Part shown: piece after piece, positions 1 to 7,518 of the stretch
How positions within the stretch are numbered: position 1 is the first letter of the stretch
Layout: the number at the start of each line of letters is the position of its first letter
Assembly: GCA_013153895.1 (NCBI GenBank)
Contig: JAADDN010000123.1
Span: forward strand, 1 to 29,499
DNA: 29,499 nucleotides
DNA from: Thermoproteota archaeon
GTDB lineage: Archaea > Thermoproteota > Thermoprotei > Thermoproteales > Thermocladiaceae
Direction: 5' to 3'
Notes under the pieces: model-generated
Told to the model about the DNA's origin: nothing
What the model saw: only the letters and a program-made list of their open reading frames with translations
Databases searched by the model: none
Position numbers and translations under genes: made by a program

Positions 1-303
1 AACTATCCTAACTTTTCTACTAGCAAGCTCCTGTAGTAGTTGTCTAATATATGTATATAAGAGTGGTTCTCCTCCACTAACTATGACTAATCTTGGACGA
101 ACATTCTCTATCTCTCTCACGATTATCTTAATTCCTTCCTCATTTAGTTCATCTCCTCTCATTGTTGATGATGAGTAGCAATATATACACTTTAGTGGAC
201 ACTTTTGAGAAACATTTAGCACTATTATACCTCGTCTACCTGGCTCACCTATTCTATGACTTATCTTGACTTCTCCAAGCACTATCTCTGTTAGAGGAAT
301 CAC
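1..303 (-). CDS. Radical SAM protein, N-terminal fragment (runs off the window edge)
   Basis: The minus strand is open from a GTG at 303 to the window edge (101 codons). An in-frame TGA lies directly upstream of the GTG, so 303 is the first usable start. Residues 35-42 give the radical SAM cluster motif C-x3-C-x2-C (CPLKCIYC), which binds a 4Fe-4S cluster and S-adenosylmethionine. It is followed near residues 75-80 by a SGGEP motif that contacts the SAM amino group. Only about 34 residues precede the cysteines, so there is no N-terminal accessory domain. The substrate cannot be told because the rest of the barrel and any SPASM domain lie outside the window. It is divergent from the coiled-coil gene at 353. 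Family assignment is secure; function is unknown. Confidence 0.85.
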   Translation of the reverse strand, partial: MIPLTEIVLGEVKISHRIGEPGRRGIIVLNVSQKCPLKCIYCYSSSTMRGDELNEEGIKIIVREIENVRPRLVIVSGGEPLLYTYIRQLLQELASRKVRIV

Positions 304-318
304 TCAGATCTTTACCTA

Positions 319-345
319 CATTAAACTTAATAAGTAATTTTGAGG
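319..345. promoter_or_regulatory. Divergent promoter region between radical SAM gene and coiled-coil gene
   Basis: The 49-bp gap contains an AT-rich TATA-like stretch (attaaacttaataag, 319-333) centred about 27 nt before the ATG at 353. A GAGGT Shine-Dalgarno-like match lies at 341-345. The box position would suit a leaderless start, while GAGGT would suit a leadered one; the sequence does not decide. The same AT-rich stretch could serve the minus-strand gene. Confidence 0.4.
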
Positions 346-352
346 TAACTAC

Positions 353-688
353 ATGATGGCAACATCAGCAGCATCAGCACTTGAGAGTGTATATGAGTTA
401 ATGAAGAAGATTGACCAGTACGTTGACGAGGTCTACAAGGCTAGGAGCAGGGCGGAGGAGGAGATCAGGAAGAAGGTTGAGGCTGCGAAACAGGAGATAC
501 AGAAACAGTTAGAATCCTACATAAATGAGCTACTACAGAAGTATAGACAAGAGCTTGAGAAGATGATTGAGGAGGACGTGTCTAAGTATAGGCAGGAACT
601 TGAGAAGAAGCTTTCCGAGTTTACTTCAAAGGTTGAGAGTAGTTTTGAGAAGGTTGTTGAGGAGGTTCTAAAACTGTTAGGGTTCTAA
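353..688 (+). CDS. Coiled-coil protein, candidate A-type ATP synthase peripheral stalk subunit
   Basis: A 111-residue protein that is almost entirely charged helix. Residues about 25-95 are rich in Glu, Lys, Gln and Arg, with an internal duplication of KYRQELEK 14 residues apart, and the C-terminus ends in a hydrophobic FEKVVEEVLKLL segment. It has no signal peptide or membrane segment. Length and composition match the archaeal ATP synthase stalk subunit H/G (about 100-110 aa), which pairs with subunit E. The neighbouring convergent genes are ATP synthase subunit D and another small coiled-coil ORF, which supports the idea. Coiled coils are weak evidence of homology, so this is an inference. 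ATG at 353 and ATG at 356 are both possible starts. Confidence 0.6.
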   Translation: MMATSAASALESVYELMKKIDQYVDEVYKARSRAEEEIRKKVEAAKQEIQKQLESYINELLQKYRQELEKMIEEDVSKYRQELEKKLSEFTSKVESSFEKVVEEVLKLLGF

Positions 689-712
689 GATATAGAAGCC
701 TCTCTTTCCTAA

Positions 713-862
713 CTACCTGATCTGTTCTTTTATCCTATTCACCATATCTAGAAGCTGTTTATGATACTTATCTATCTCTTGAGTGATCTCGCTCATGTAC
801 TTTCCAACTAGCTCCTTCATCTTATCCTCGATCTGCTCTCTTAGACCCTTCTGCGATGACAT
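713..862 (-). CDS. Small coiled-coil protein of 49 residues downstream of atpD
   Basis: A short minus-strand ORF from ATG at 862 to TAG at 713. It encodes 49 residues, heptad-like and charged, beginning MSSQKGLREQIEDKMKELVG. The atpD stop is only 8 nt upstream. The last codons of atpD carry a GGAGG about 12 nt before this ATG, a fair Shine-Dalgarno, so translation would be coupled to atpD. There is no cysteine, signal peptide or membrane segment. I do not recognise a family. Its position suggests a partner or assembly factor of the ATP synthase. It is too short for reliable homology judgement, but the ribosome site, codon use and fit in the gap argue that it is real. Confidence 0.55.
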   Translation of the reverse strand: MSSQKGLREQIEDKMKELVGKYMSEITQEIDKYHKQLLDMVNRIKEQIR

Positions 863-870
863 GGGTGTTA

Positions 871-1488
871 TCAGCCTCCGAGGATTATCTGTATTACCTT
901 TCTTCTAACGAACTCCTCCCTCTCCTCCTCATCTAAGGCCAATCTCAGATTCTTAATAGCCTCAGTCAGGCTTGGCAGGATCACGTAATCTATAGCGTTT
1001 ATCATTCTCTGATACTCCTTTGCTCTAGCTAGTAACGTGTAGAATATGTTCTCAAGATTAAGCAGTTCTAATAGCTTATCAATAGTCTTGTACAGAAGGT
1101 TCATAGATATGTCAAATTCTGGAGGTATTGATACTATGCTATAGTTTGGTGCTGATATACCAACAAACTTAGCACTCTGAAACTTCACGCCCTCATACTC
1201 CTTAACCTCGTACTCTACATGTACTGTTGGTGGAACCATCTCGCCAAGCTTACCTATCTCATCTATTCCTGCTCTAGCTATACCAAGCTTAAGCCAGTCA
1301 GACACCTGCTGAAGCTGCTCATAGACTAGTTTTCTAGTCTCCTCAAGCTTAGGAATGATAACTCTTATCTTCTGTATAGTAGCGTTTCTAGCATCCTCGA
1401 TAGTCTTCCTGACTCTCCTGTAAAGTCTCTCGCTAGTTCTAAATCTCAGTAAGGTGAGTCTAGACTTTACGTATGTTCTAACTACCAT
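871..1488 (-). CDS. atpD: A-type ATP synthase subunit D (central stalk)
   Basis: Subunit D forms the central rotor shaft that couples ion flow through the membrane ring to the A3B3 catalytic head on the cytoplasmic side. The family signature is clearest at the C-terminus: YQRMINAIDYVILPSLTEAI then RLALDEEEREEFVRRK, which matches the usual RRVNALEYVxIPxLExTI-xxRxxLxExEREE pattern. The long N- and C-terminal helices flank a less conserved middle, as expected for the hairpin fold. I chose ATG at 1488 because AGGTGAT sits 7 nt before it; a GTG at 1497 would add three residues. Length (205 aa) is normal. It follows the heme O synthase gene by about 35 nt on the same strand and precedes a 49-residue coiled-coil ORF. 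The N-terminus is more divergent than in euryarchaeal homologues. Confidence 0.88.
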   Translation of the reverse strand: MVVRTYVKSRLTLLRFRTSERLYRRVRKTIEDARNATIQKIRVIIPKLEETRKLVYEQLQQVSDWLKLGIARAGIDEIGKLGEMVPPTVHVEYEVKEYEGVKFQSAKFVGISAPNYSIVSIPPEFDISMNLLYKTIDKLLELLNLENIFYTLLARAKEYQRMINAIDYVILPSLTEAIKNLRLALDEEEREEFVRRKVIQIILGG

Positions 1489-1523
1489 AATAATCACCTA
1501 TCTACCTAATATGAAAAGCTTTA

Positions 1524-2414
1524 CTATGCGAGAACGTGAAATATGAGTAACGCTGTGAATATTACTGCAAGTAGTGGATACGTAAGCTTGTAGCAGAGGA
1601 ATGTTAGTCTCTTGCTTCCTCTCCAGTCTCTTAATCCTATCCTGATCATGAGGTAGATCTCTGAAGCAAAGACTATCAGAATAACTAGCGAGTACAATGG
1701 TGATACTAGACCTAGCAATGGTGGTGTTAATGCTAGTAGACAGGTTGCTAATAATGCTGTAAAAGTTGCTAAGTAAGGTATCCACGGTCTTCTCCAGTAC
1801 TTCACCGTTATTGTTGGTACTCCTGCTAGAGCATAATCTTCAGCCCAGTGCATTGCTACAGCCCATAGATGTGTTAGAACCCAGAAATATCCCATGAATG
1901 CTATCACTAGTCCAGGAATCGTTATTGTTCCTGTTGCTACATACCATGCATGTAATATCACTGCTACATATGCAAAAGCTGCAACTAATATGCTAGTCCA
2001 TGACCTCCTCTTGAGGAGTGCAGTGTAGAGATATACGTATGTTATCATTGCTAGAGCATAGAGAGCTGGAGTTAGGTAATCTTTCAAGAGTACTGTTACT
2101 ACTATAGTAGTAAGTATGGATGCTATACCAAGTATTTTACAGAACTTCTTAGCTTCCTCATAAGAGAGCTCTCTTCTCGCAAGAACTCTCTTAGTTCTAG
2201 TGCGTCGCATTACCTCATCTATATCATAATCTAGGAGATTGTTCATAGCGTTTCCCCATGATATGCCTAGTAGGATTACTATGCTCTCTAAAATAAACTT
2301 GGTAAGGTTTACTGGTCCTGTTAATGCTACTAGGTAAGCTATTATCCAGGTATAGTACACGCTTGCTGTAACATGAGGCTTAGTGAGCAATATATACGAC
2401 CTTAACTTGCTCAT
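1524..2414 (-). CDS. ctaB: Protoheme IX farnesyltransferase-like UbiA family enzyme (heme O synthase)
   Basis: An integral membrane prenyltransferase of about 296 residues with eight or nine hydrophobic segments. The first Asp-rich motif reads NNLLDYDIDEVMRRT (near residues 58-72), the Mg-prenyl-diphosphate site, and resembles the DRDIDxxMxRT form of CtaB/CyoE. The second diagnostic region, LTHLWAVAMHWAEDYALAGV, matches the HFWALAL...DYxxAGVPM block of heme O synthases. The reaction would add a farnesyl group to heme b for heme-copper oxidases, which implies aerobic or microaerobic respiration. ATG at 2414 lies about 33 nt from an AT-rich box at 2442-2451, fitting a near-leaderless start; a GTG at 2420 is also possible. 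Other UbiA enzymes of archaeal lipid synthesis lack the second block, so the call is fairly firm. Confidence 0.8.
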   Translation of the reverse strand: MSKLRSYILLTKPHVTASVYYTWIIAYLVALTGPVNLTKFILESIVILLGISWGNAMNNLLDYDIDEVMRRTRTKRVLARRELSYEEAKKFCKILGIASILTTIVVTVLLKDYLTPALYALAMITYVYLYTALLKRRSWTSILVAAFAYVAVILHAWYVATGTITIPGLVIAFMGYFWVLTHLWAVAMHWAEDYALAGVPTITVKYWRRPWIPYLATFTALLATCLLALTPPLLGLVSPLYSLVILIVFASEIYLMIRIGLRDWRGSKRLTFLCYKLTYPLLAVIFTALLIFHVLA

Positions 2415-2441
2415 TCTCACAGGATAGATACCTTAAGCTAC

Positions 2442-2451
2442 GTTTTTTAAC
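2442..2451. promoter_or_regulatory. Possible shared TATA element between ctaB and GTPase genes
   Basis: A T-run ending in AAC (gttttttaac) sits nearly midway between the divergent starts at 2414 and 2481, about 33 nt from each. It reads as a TATA-like box on the minus strand (gttaaaaaac) and more weakly on the plus strand. Confidence 0.35.
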
Positions 2452-2480
2452 TTGAGCCTCAGTAATCTTATTAGAAAGAG

Positions 2481-3311
2481 ATGAAGATAACTGTGACAGA
2501 ATCGTGGAGGAGGGTAAGGAAGGTGCTCGATGATGCTGACCTAGTGCTTGAGGTAGCTGATGCTAGAGAGCCTATGGAGACCAGGAACGTTAGAATTGAA
2601 AAGCTTGCTCAGAAGCTTGGTAAACCAATAATACTAGTATTAAATAAGTGTGACCTAGTTCCATTTGAGGTTCTTGAGAAGTGGAAGAGGTTTCTTGAAA
2701 GAGAGATTCCTACAGTCTTCTTAAGTGCTAAGTATAGACTTGGTACTAGGAAACTAATAATATACATTAAGAAGTATGCTCCAAGACTACCTGTCAGAGT
2801 TGCTGTAGTAGGGTATCCAAACGTTGGAAAGTCAACAGTAATAAACTACTTGAAGGGTAAGCATGTAGCTCAGACAAGTCCTGTACCTGGCTGGACTCGT
2901 GGTGAGCAGATAGTTAAAGCTAAGTCATGGCTATATGTTGTAGATACTCCAGGAGTAATACCAATAGAGGAGGTAAAAGACGAGGCACTACTCATAGTTA
3001 AGGGTGCTGTAGATCCTTCAAGACTTAAAGATCCTGTATATCCAGCAGTGAAGCTTATAGAGAGAATATTGAAGTATAATCCGACAGCCTTCTTAGAGAG
3101 GTACAATATTGAGACTAGAGATCCATTAAAGATTATTGAAGAAGTTGCTAAGAAGAGGGGACTTCTACTCAAGGGTGGTAAGCCAAATATAGAGGCTGCA
3201 GCACAGGCAGTTATTAGAGATTGGATAGAAGGAAAAATAACCTATTATAGGCTTCCTGAGGAGTATTATGCTCATGCTGAAGAGAGCGAGACCGTTAGTG
3301 GAGTTTCCTGA
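2481..3311 (+). CDS. Circularly permuted GTPase of the YlqF/RbgA-YawG type (ribosome assembly)
   Basis: The GTPase motifs occur in permuted order: G4 NKCD at residues 55-58, G5-like SAKYRLG at 82-88, G1 GYPNVGKST at 111-119, G2 PGWTRG at 136-141 and G3 DTPG at 155-158. This G4-G5-G1-G2-G3 order defines the cpGTPases that act in late large-subunit ribosome assembly (bacterial RbgA, eukaryotic Nog2/Lsg1 relatives). The C-terminal third is helical and probably contacts rRNA. Length (276 aa) is usual. The start at 2481 has no Shine-Dalgarno. The gene overlaps the next one by 44 nt, so the two are probably cotranscribed. Confidence 0.9.
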   Translation: MKITVTESWRRVRKVLDDADLVLEVADAREPMETRNVRIEKLAQKLGKPIILVLNKCDLVPFEVLEKWKRFLEREIPTVFLSAKYRLGTRKLIIYIKKYAPRLPVRVAVVGYPNVGKSTVINYLKGKHVAQTSPVPGWTRGEQIVKAKSWLYVVDTPGVIPIEEVKDEALLIVKGAVDPSRLKDPVYPAVKLIERILKYNPTAFLERYNIETRDPLKIIEEVAKKRGLLLKGGKPNIEAAAQAVIRDWIEGKITYYRLPEEYYAHAEESETVSGVS

Positions 3312-4182
3312 CATTAGTCCTGTAAGATACTACTCTAGAGTAGCTAAATACATGATAAAGACCTTAGAGGAGAGGAGACTAGCAGCAATAGTTCAGAAGG
3401 ATAGTGATGTCAGGCTCGTTAGATCTGTGAGATATAAGTCAGGTATTAGAAGACCAATAATAATCACAAAAGAGAGCCAGATACCAGCAATGGCTAAGAA
3501 AGGAGTCATAGACATAATGTTCTCAGTAACAAAACTAAGAGAAGAGCTTCCAGACGTGTACGTAGTAGATATAAAGGCAGATAAACATGTGTGGATTCAT
3601 GAGAAGAACTGGTACATATTTGACCTAGTAGCACAGATAGTATGCAACTTCCTGAAGTTTCTAGAGATAGAGAACTATATAATATGTTTCGACGGTATGA
3701 ACGGGTACAAGATAATTACACTGCTAGACGTAGGGGAGGCTAAGTCCTATGTTAAAGATAGGCAACAGTTCATGAAGATACTTAGCAAAAGCATAGAGTT
3801 TCTGAAAGATGTAGCTGTAAGAGTAGCAAAACATTATAAACATATTTATGAAGGTCTAGACTTATTCTCACACATGTTAATAAGTGGAAACACTACTCTC
3901 AAGATAGGTCTATGTAGAGCACCATTTTCACTACACTGGTCTACAAAACTAGCAGCATTACCATTACCAGTACCTGTAAGAGAGTTCTCAGTAATGCAGG
4001 CACTACCATCAAGAGTGATAGAGAAGGTGGAGAATTATGGTGTAGTTATTGAACAGAAGTGGAAGTATAATAAAGTTGAGACGTTTATGAAGATCATGGA
4101 AGCATGTATGAGAGGAGATTACGTAGAGTATGTCTATAAGGCAAAATCCTACATAATGAGTCACATATCTTTAGAATCATGA
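3268..4182 (+). CDS. Divergent primase small-subunit-like (AEP) protein, probably non-catalytic
   Basis: A 304-residue protein that aligns by eye with archaeal primase small subunit PriS. A region at 98-105 (YVVDIKAD) corresponds to motif I (FDIDAD), a region at 141-149 (FDGMNGYKI) to motif II (FSGNRGFHV), and 217-223 (RAPFSLH) to the motif III block (RIPNSLH). The catalytic positions are changed: the second Asp of DxD is Lys, the SxH His is Lys, and the metal Asp upstream of RxPxSLH is Leu. The zinc knuckle of true PriS is absent. I infer a paralogue that may still bind nucleotide or nucleic acid but not polymerise. It overlaps the GTPase gene by 44 nt and the next gene by 4 nt. ATG at 3274 and GTG at 3298 are alternative starts. 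Confidence 0.6.
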   Translation: MLMLKRARPLVEFPDISPVRYYSRVAKYMIKTLEERRLAAIVQKDSDVRLVRSVRYKSGIRRPIIITKESQIPAMAKKGVIDIMFSVTKLREELPDVYVVDIKADKHVWIHEKNWYIFDLVAQIVCNFLKFLEIENYIICFDGMNGYKIITLLDVGEAKSYVKDRQQFMKILSKSIEFLKDVAVRVAKHYKHIYEGLDLFSHMLISGNTTLKIGLCRAPFSLHWSTKLAALPLPVPVREFSVMQALPSRVIEKVENYGVVIEQKWKYNKVETFMKIMEACMRGDYVEYVYKAKSYIMSHISLES

Positions 4183-4739
4183 TCGAGCTAGATGTAGAGA
4201 GAACATTAAATATAGCACTATGCGTAGCATTGTTAGTACTTCTCCTCTTAGAGTTTGTTACAGGTTCCTGCTACTACTATATAATATCTATGAACTGTAT
4301 GTCAGACACAGAGGTCACTGTTCCAGTAATACTTACAAATGTTGGAATAAACTGTGTGAACTATAGTGTGAGAATTGTTCCAAAATCTAATATACTGGTA
4401 GGCTTATTAATGATTACAACACTCATAACAGGTCTAATATGTGAGAGAAAGAGAGTTCAAGAACATTCTTCAATATTTTCAACATTTTCAAGAATAATGA
4501 ACTATGTATCGCTTATACTATTACTACCATTACCATTATATTTAAATCTTGGAGTTGTCTCGTTAATAGTATTATTATCTAATCCTTTATTATCAGCATG
4601 TATGTTTAGTATGAAGATACCTGCAGAGGTACTATGTAAGTTTATTAGAGAGGAAGAAAAGATGACAGAAGTCTACATAAGTATTGATGAGCTTATGGAT
4701 GATACTTTAACGTTAGAAGAGTCTGAGTATGAAGAGTAA
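4179..4739 (+). CDS. Small membrane protein of unknown function
   Basis: A 186-residue protein whose ATG overlaps the stop of the primase-like gene (ATGA), so translation is probably coupled. Hydrophobic segments are near residues 11-30, 72-89, 107-125 and 127-145. A polar loop of about 40 residues containing four cysteines (C31, C40, C54 in or near it) lies between the first two. The C-terminal 45 residues are acidic and end EESEYEE, likely cytoplasmic. I recognise no family. Its tight coupling to a primase-like protein is unexplained. Confidence 0.75.
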   Translation: MIELDVERTLNIALCVALLVLLLLEFVTGSCYYYIISMNCMSDTEVTVPVILTNVGINCVNYSVRIVPKSNILVGLLMITTLITGLICERKRVQEHSSIFSTFSRIMNYVSLILLLPLPLYLNLGVVSLIVLLSNPLLSACMFSMKIPAEVLCKFIREEEKMTEVYISIDELMDDTLTLEESEYEE

Positions 4740-4742
4740 AGA

Positions 4743-4755
4743 TTATATTTAAATA
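4743..4755 (+). promoter_or_regulatory. TATA box for the DUF973-like gene
   Basis: TTATATTTAAATA lies 33-45 nt before the ATG at 4788, right after the previous stop. Transcription would start near 4774-4780. A three-codon ORF (ATG ATA GTA TAG) at 4774 falls at the expected transcript start, just before the gene's own ATG. Confidence 0.6.
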
Positions 4756-4787
4756 CTAGTGTCTAAGGAAAACATGATAGTATAGTC

Positions 4788-5651
4788 ATGTCTGCAGAGG
4801 AGCTTGCGAGAGGATTATCAAAGCTCTCTATGGCTGCGCTTCTGAGATTTGTTGCAGCTATATTGTGGTTAGCTGCGTCCTCTCTCATAATATCTATATT
4901 ACCTTACTTACCAAGAATGTACGTTATAGTATATAAACTTCAGGCAAAGATGATATCTCCATCACAGTTACCACCATGGTTTGCTGAGGTAGCTATGAAG
5001 AGTATGATAGCATCAATACTCATGATCATTGGACTGATAATTCTAGCAGTATCAGCATACGCGTTTCTCTGGCCAGCATTCTCAGCATTGAATAGAGGTA
5101 GCGAGAAGTTTAGAATAAGTAACATACTTGTAAAAGTTGGTTTACTAGGATACACGTTCACGTTAATTGGAAACGTCATACTAGGACAGTATGTTGGTAT
5201 TCAGATAGCAAACGTGATGAGGAGTCACCTTAATATTCTTGCGAAGATGCTTCTCGTAAAGAAGATAGTTTCTACTTACCTTCCAATATTTACGACATTT
5301 AGCGGTCTTTTAACACTTTTTGCTGTGCTTGTTATAGCTGGAATATGTATTGGTCTTGCAGTTATAGCTCGTATAACTGGCTCTAAGATACATTATGTAT
5401 CTCTCATACTTCTTGCACTAGCTGAGATAATATATATTGTGAGTGGTGCTGCATATATAGCAGCATATTCATCACCTATGAGTTTAGGAATGCATATATC
5501 AATGATGAGTATCGGTGCTGGTATTGTATCATATATACTCTTCATCATAGCTCCAATACTCATATTTATAGGATGTAGAGCAGATATATCAAAGGTTAGA
5601 CAGTTAGAGGAGACTGAGCTAGCGAGATCTACGACGACAAGCACAGGATGA
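4788..5651 (+). CDS. DUF973-like multi-pass membrane protein
   Basis: A 287-residue protein with about six hydrophobic helices (near residues 17-40, 68-93, 110-133, 165-197, 198-222, 232-262). A short amphipathic N-terminus starts MSAEELARGLSKLSMAALLR, and a charged Thr/Ser-rich tail ends the protein. The N-terminal pattern and helix layout resemble the crenarchaeal DUF973 family, whose function I do not know. It has its own TATA box and is convergent with the AOR gene, with 4 nt between stops. Family membership is from memory of its general pattern, so moderately sure. Confidence 0.65.
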   Translation: MSAEELARGLSKLSMAALLRFVAAILWLAASSLIISILPYLPRMYVIVYKLQAKMISPSQLPPWFAEVAMKSMIASILMIIGLIILAVSAYAFLWPAFSALNRGSEKFRISNILVKVGLLGYTFTLIGNVILGQYVGIQIANVMRSHLNILAKMLLVKKIVSTYLPIFTTFSGLLTLFAVLVIAGICIGLAVIARITGSKIHYVSLILLALAEIIYIVSGAAYIAAYSSPMSLGMHISMMSIGAGIVSYILFIIAPILIFIGCRADISKVRQLEETELARSTTTSTG

Positions 5652-5655
5652 GTTG

Positions 5656-7518
5656 CTAATCTGGTAGTTCTATATCAAATTTTCTAAGATTCTCTATCAC
5701 GTCATCTAGTTCAAGTTTTCTTAAAGTCTCTACTCGTGGAATACCATTCTCGTTCCATCCCCTATACTTGTAGTAGAGTTGCAGCATCTTATCGTAAATA
5801 TCTCTATCTACTTTTGCCCCCTTTCTAGGTCCCTTGCTAAGTGGCTCGTTAAACCATCTTTCAGGTGGATAATCATATTCTTTTCTCCAATGTCCATACT
5901 CTCTTATCCAGTAACATCTTATTACATTATATACTCTCTCTGCTATAGTCATGAGATCGTTCATAGTCATGTTCATTCCTGTAGCTGCTCTCAGAGCATT
6001 AATATAGTAGTCTAAGTCTAGTCCAAACTCTACCCACTGTAATCTACAGGTTCCAATACATTCAAAGATTCCTCCACGTATGTTCTGCATCCATATTAGT
6101 TTCTGAACTTTCTCTTCTATACTCATGTTAGGATTCTTAATCTCAATACTTATGAACCATGCATCTTTATGATGAGCTCCTATTGGACTTGTAGCATATG
6201 CTAAAGCCATTCCTGGAGCTATATGGCAGTTATATGCTGATACTTCAACATTCTTGCACTGCATAGCGAACCTTCTAGCTTCTGGATACTTCTCAACTAT
6301 CTTTCCAACACCTTCAGCAAGTAGGTCACCTATGCCTTTACGATAGACGATCATCTCTATCATCCGTGTAGCGGCTTCAGCATCACCAAACCTCAGCTCT
6401 ATTCCTCCAGTATCCTCCTTAGTTATAAGCTTCTTCTCATATAGCTCCATTGCTAGACCAATAACGTTTCCTAGTGAGATAGTATCTACACCATACTCAT
6501 CACTGAGCTTAACCATATATGCTACATGAAGTAGATCGTCTATCCCTAAGTTAGCTCCAAGCATGGCTACCTGCTCATAATCGAGCTCTACTACATGTCT
6601 ACCAAATCTACATATGTTTCCACAAGGTGTTGGACAGGAGTAGCATCCACGTGTCCTATACTTCAGAAATCTCTCCATTACGTCACCAGAGATCTTCTCT
6701 GCACCTTCAAATACTCCTTCTCTGAAGTTTAGCACTGGTAGACAACTATTCTCATTACTCCACAATATTGTTATCATAGTTCCCTGCCTAATCCATGTAT
6801 CATATATCTGTGAGCTTCTTAAACGATTTACAACATCCTTCAACATACTTATGAGAGTGTCGAGATCGTTAACAGGTATGTCTAAGCTACCCTTGACTAC
6901 TATAGCCTTCAACTTCTTTGATCCCAGTACAGCACCAACTCCTGGTCTTCCTCCAGCTCTACCATAGTCATGTATTATGTTCGCGTACTTGACCATATTC
7001 TCACCTGCAGGACCTATACATGCTACCGCACACTCACGTCCATGACGTTCCTTCAGTATTGTCTCACACTCTGTCGTCTTTGTTCCCCATAGATCATCTG
7101 CATCAATTATCTCACATGTTCCATCTTCAATATATATGTATACTGGTCTCTCAGACCTACCTTCGATTATCACAGCATCAAATCCTGCATGTTTAAGCAT
7201 TGGTCCAAAATATCCTCCAAAATTACCATCACAGTATCCGTTAGATTCTGGAGATTTACATCCAACAACACATTTACCACTACCAGCAACAGGAAGACCA
7301 GTTAATGGACCTGTAGCAAATATTACCTTATTATCAGGACCTAGAGGATCGATCTTAGGCTCAGTCTCATCTATGAGAATCTTAGCTATGAATCCTCTAC
7401 CACCAAGAAATCTCTTAATCAGATCTCTACTAGTGTCCTCAATCTTGTACTTTCTTCTTGATAGATTGATCCTAAGTATCTTCCCTGTATATCCTCCTTT
7501 TATATCATGCTGAGACAT
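5656..7518 (-). CDS. Tungsten-containing aldehyde:ferredoxin oxidoreductase family protein
   Basis: A 620-residue AOR-family enzyme, full length for the family. Early pterin-domain signatures are GGRGFIAKIL (about residues 39-48) and the block TGPLTGLPVAGSGKCVVGCK (about 89-108). The 4Fe-4S ligands are C-x2-C-x3-C in CYSCPTPCGN, with the fourth cysteine in ECIGTC, the position of the family's DxxGLC motif. Such enzymes oxidise aldehydes to acids with a tungsten bis-pyranopterin cofactor in the cytoplasm. The exact substrate (AOR, FOR, GAPOR or a WOR type) cannot be fixed by eye. It overlaps the upstream ferredoxin gene by 14 nt, a layout seen for WOR5/WorS and bacterial Aor systems where a polyferredoxin subunit receives the electrons. 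Confidence 0.92.
   Translation of the reverse strand: MSQHDIKGGYTGKILRINLSRRKYKIEDTSRDLIKRFLGGRGFIAKILIDETEPKIDPLGPDNKVIFATGPLTGLPVAGSGKCVVGCKSPESNGYCDGNFGGYFGPMLKHAGFDAVIIEGRSERPVYIYIEDGTCEIIDADDLWGTKTTECETILKERHGRECAVACIGPAGENMVKYANIIHDYGRAGGRPGVGAVLGSKKLKAIVVKGSLDIPVNDLDTLISMLKDVVNRLRSSQIYDTWIRQGTMITILWSNENSCLPVLNFREGVFEGAEKISGDVMERFLKYRTRGCYSCPTPCGNICRFGRHVVELDYEQVAMLGANLGIDDLLHVAYMVKLSDEYGVDTISLGNVIGLAMELYEKKLITKEDTGGIELRFGDAEAATRMIEMIVYRKGIGDLLAEGVGKIVEKYPEARRFAMQCKNVEVSAYNCHIAPGMALAYATSPIGAHHKDAWFISIEIKNPNMSIEEKVQKLIWMQNIRGGIFECIGTCRLQWVEFGLDLDYYINALRAATGMNMTMNDLMTIAERVYNVIRCYWIREYGHWRKEYDYPPERWFNEPLSKGPRKGAKVDRDIYDKMLQLYYKYRGWNENGIPRVETLRKLELDDVIENLRKFDIELPD

Noticed and set aside
1498..1785. 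95-codon minus-strand frame overlapping the ctaB 3' end
   Set aside because: Alternative frame within the heme O synthase gene; composition is not protein-like and there is no ribosome site.
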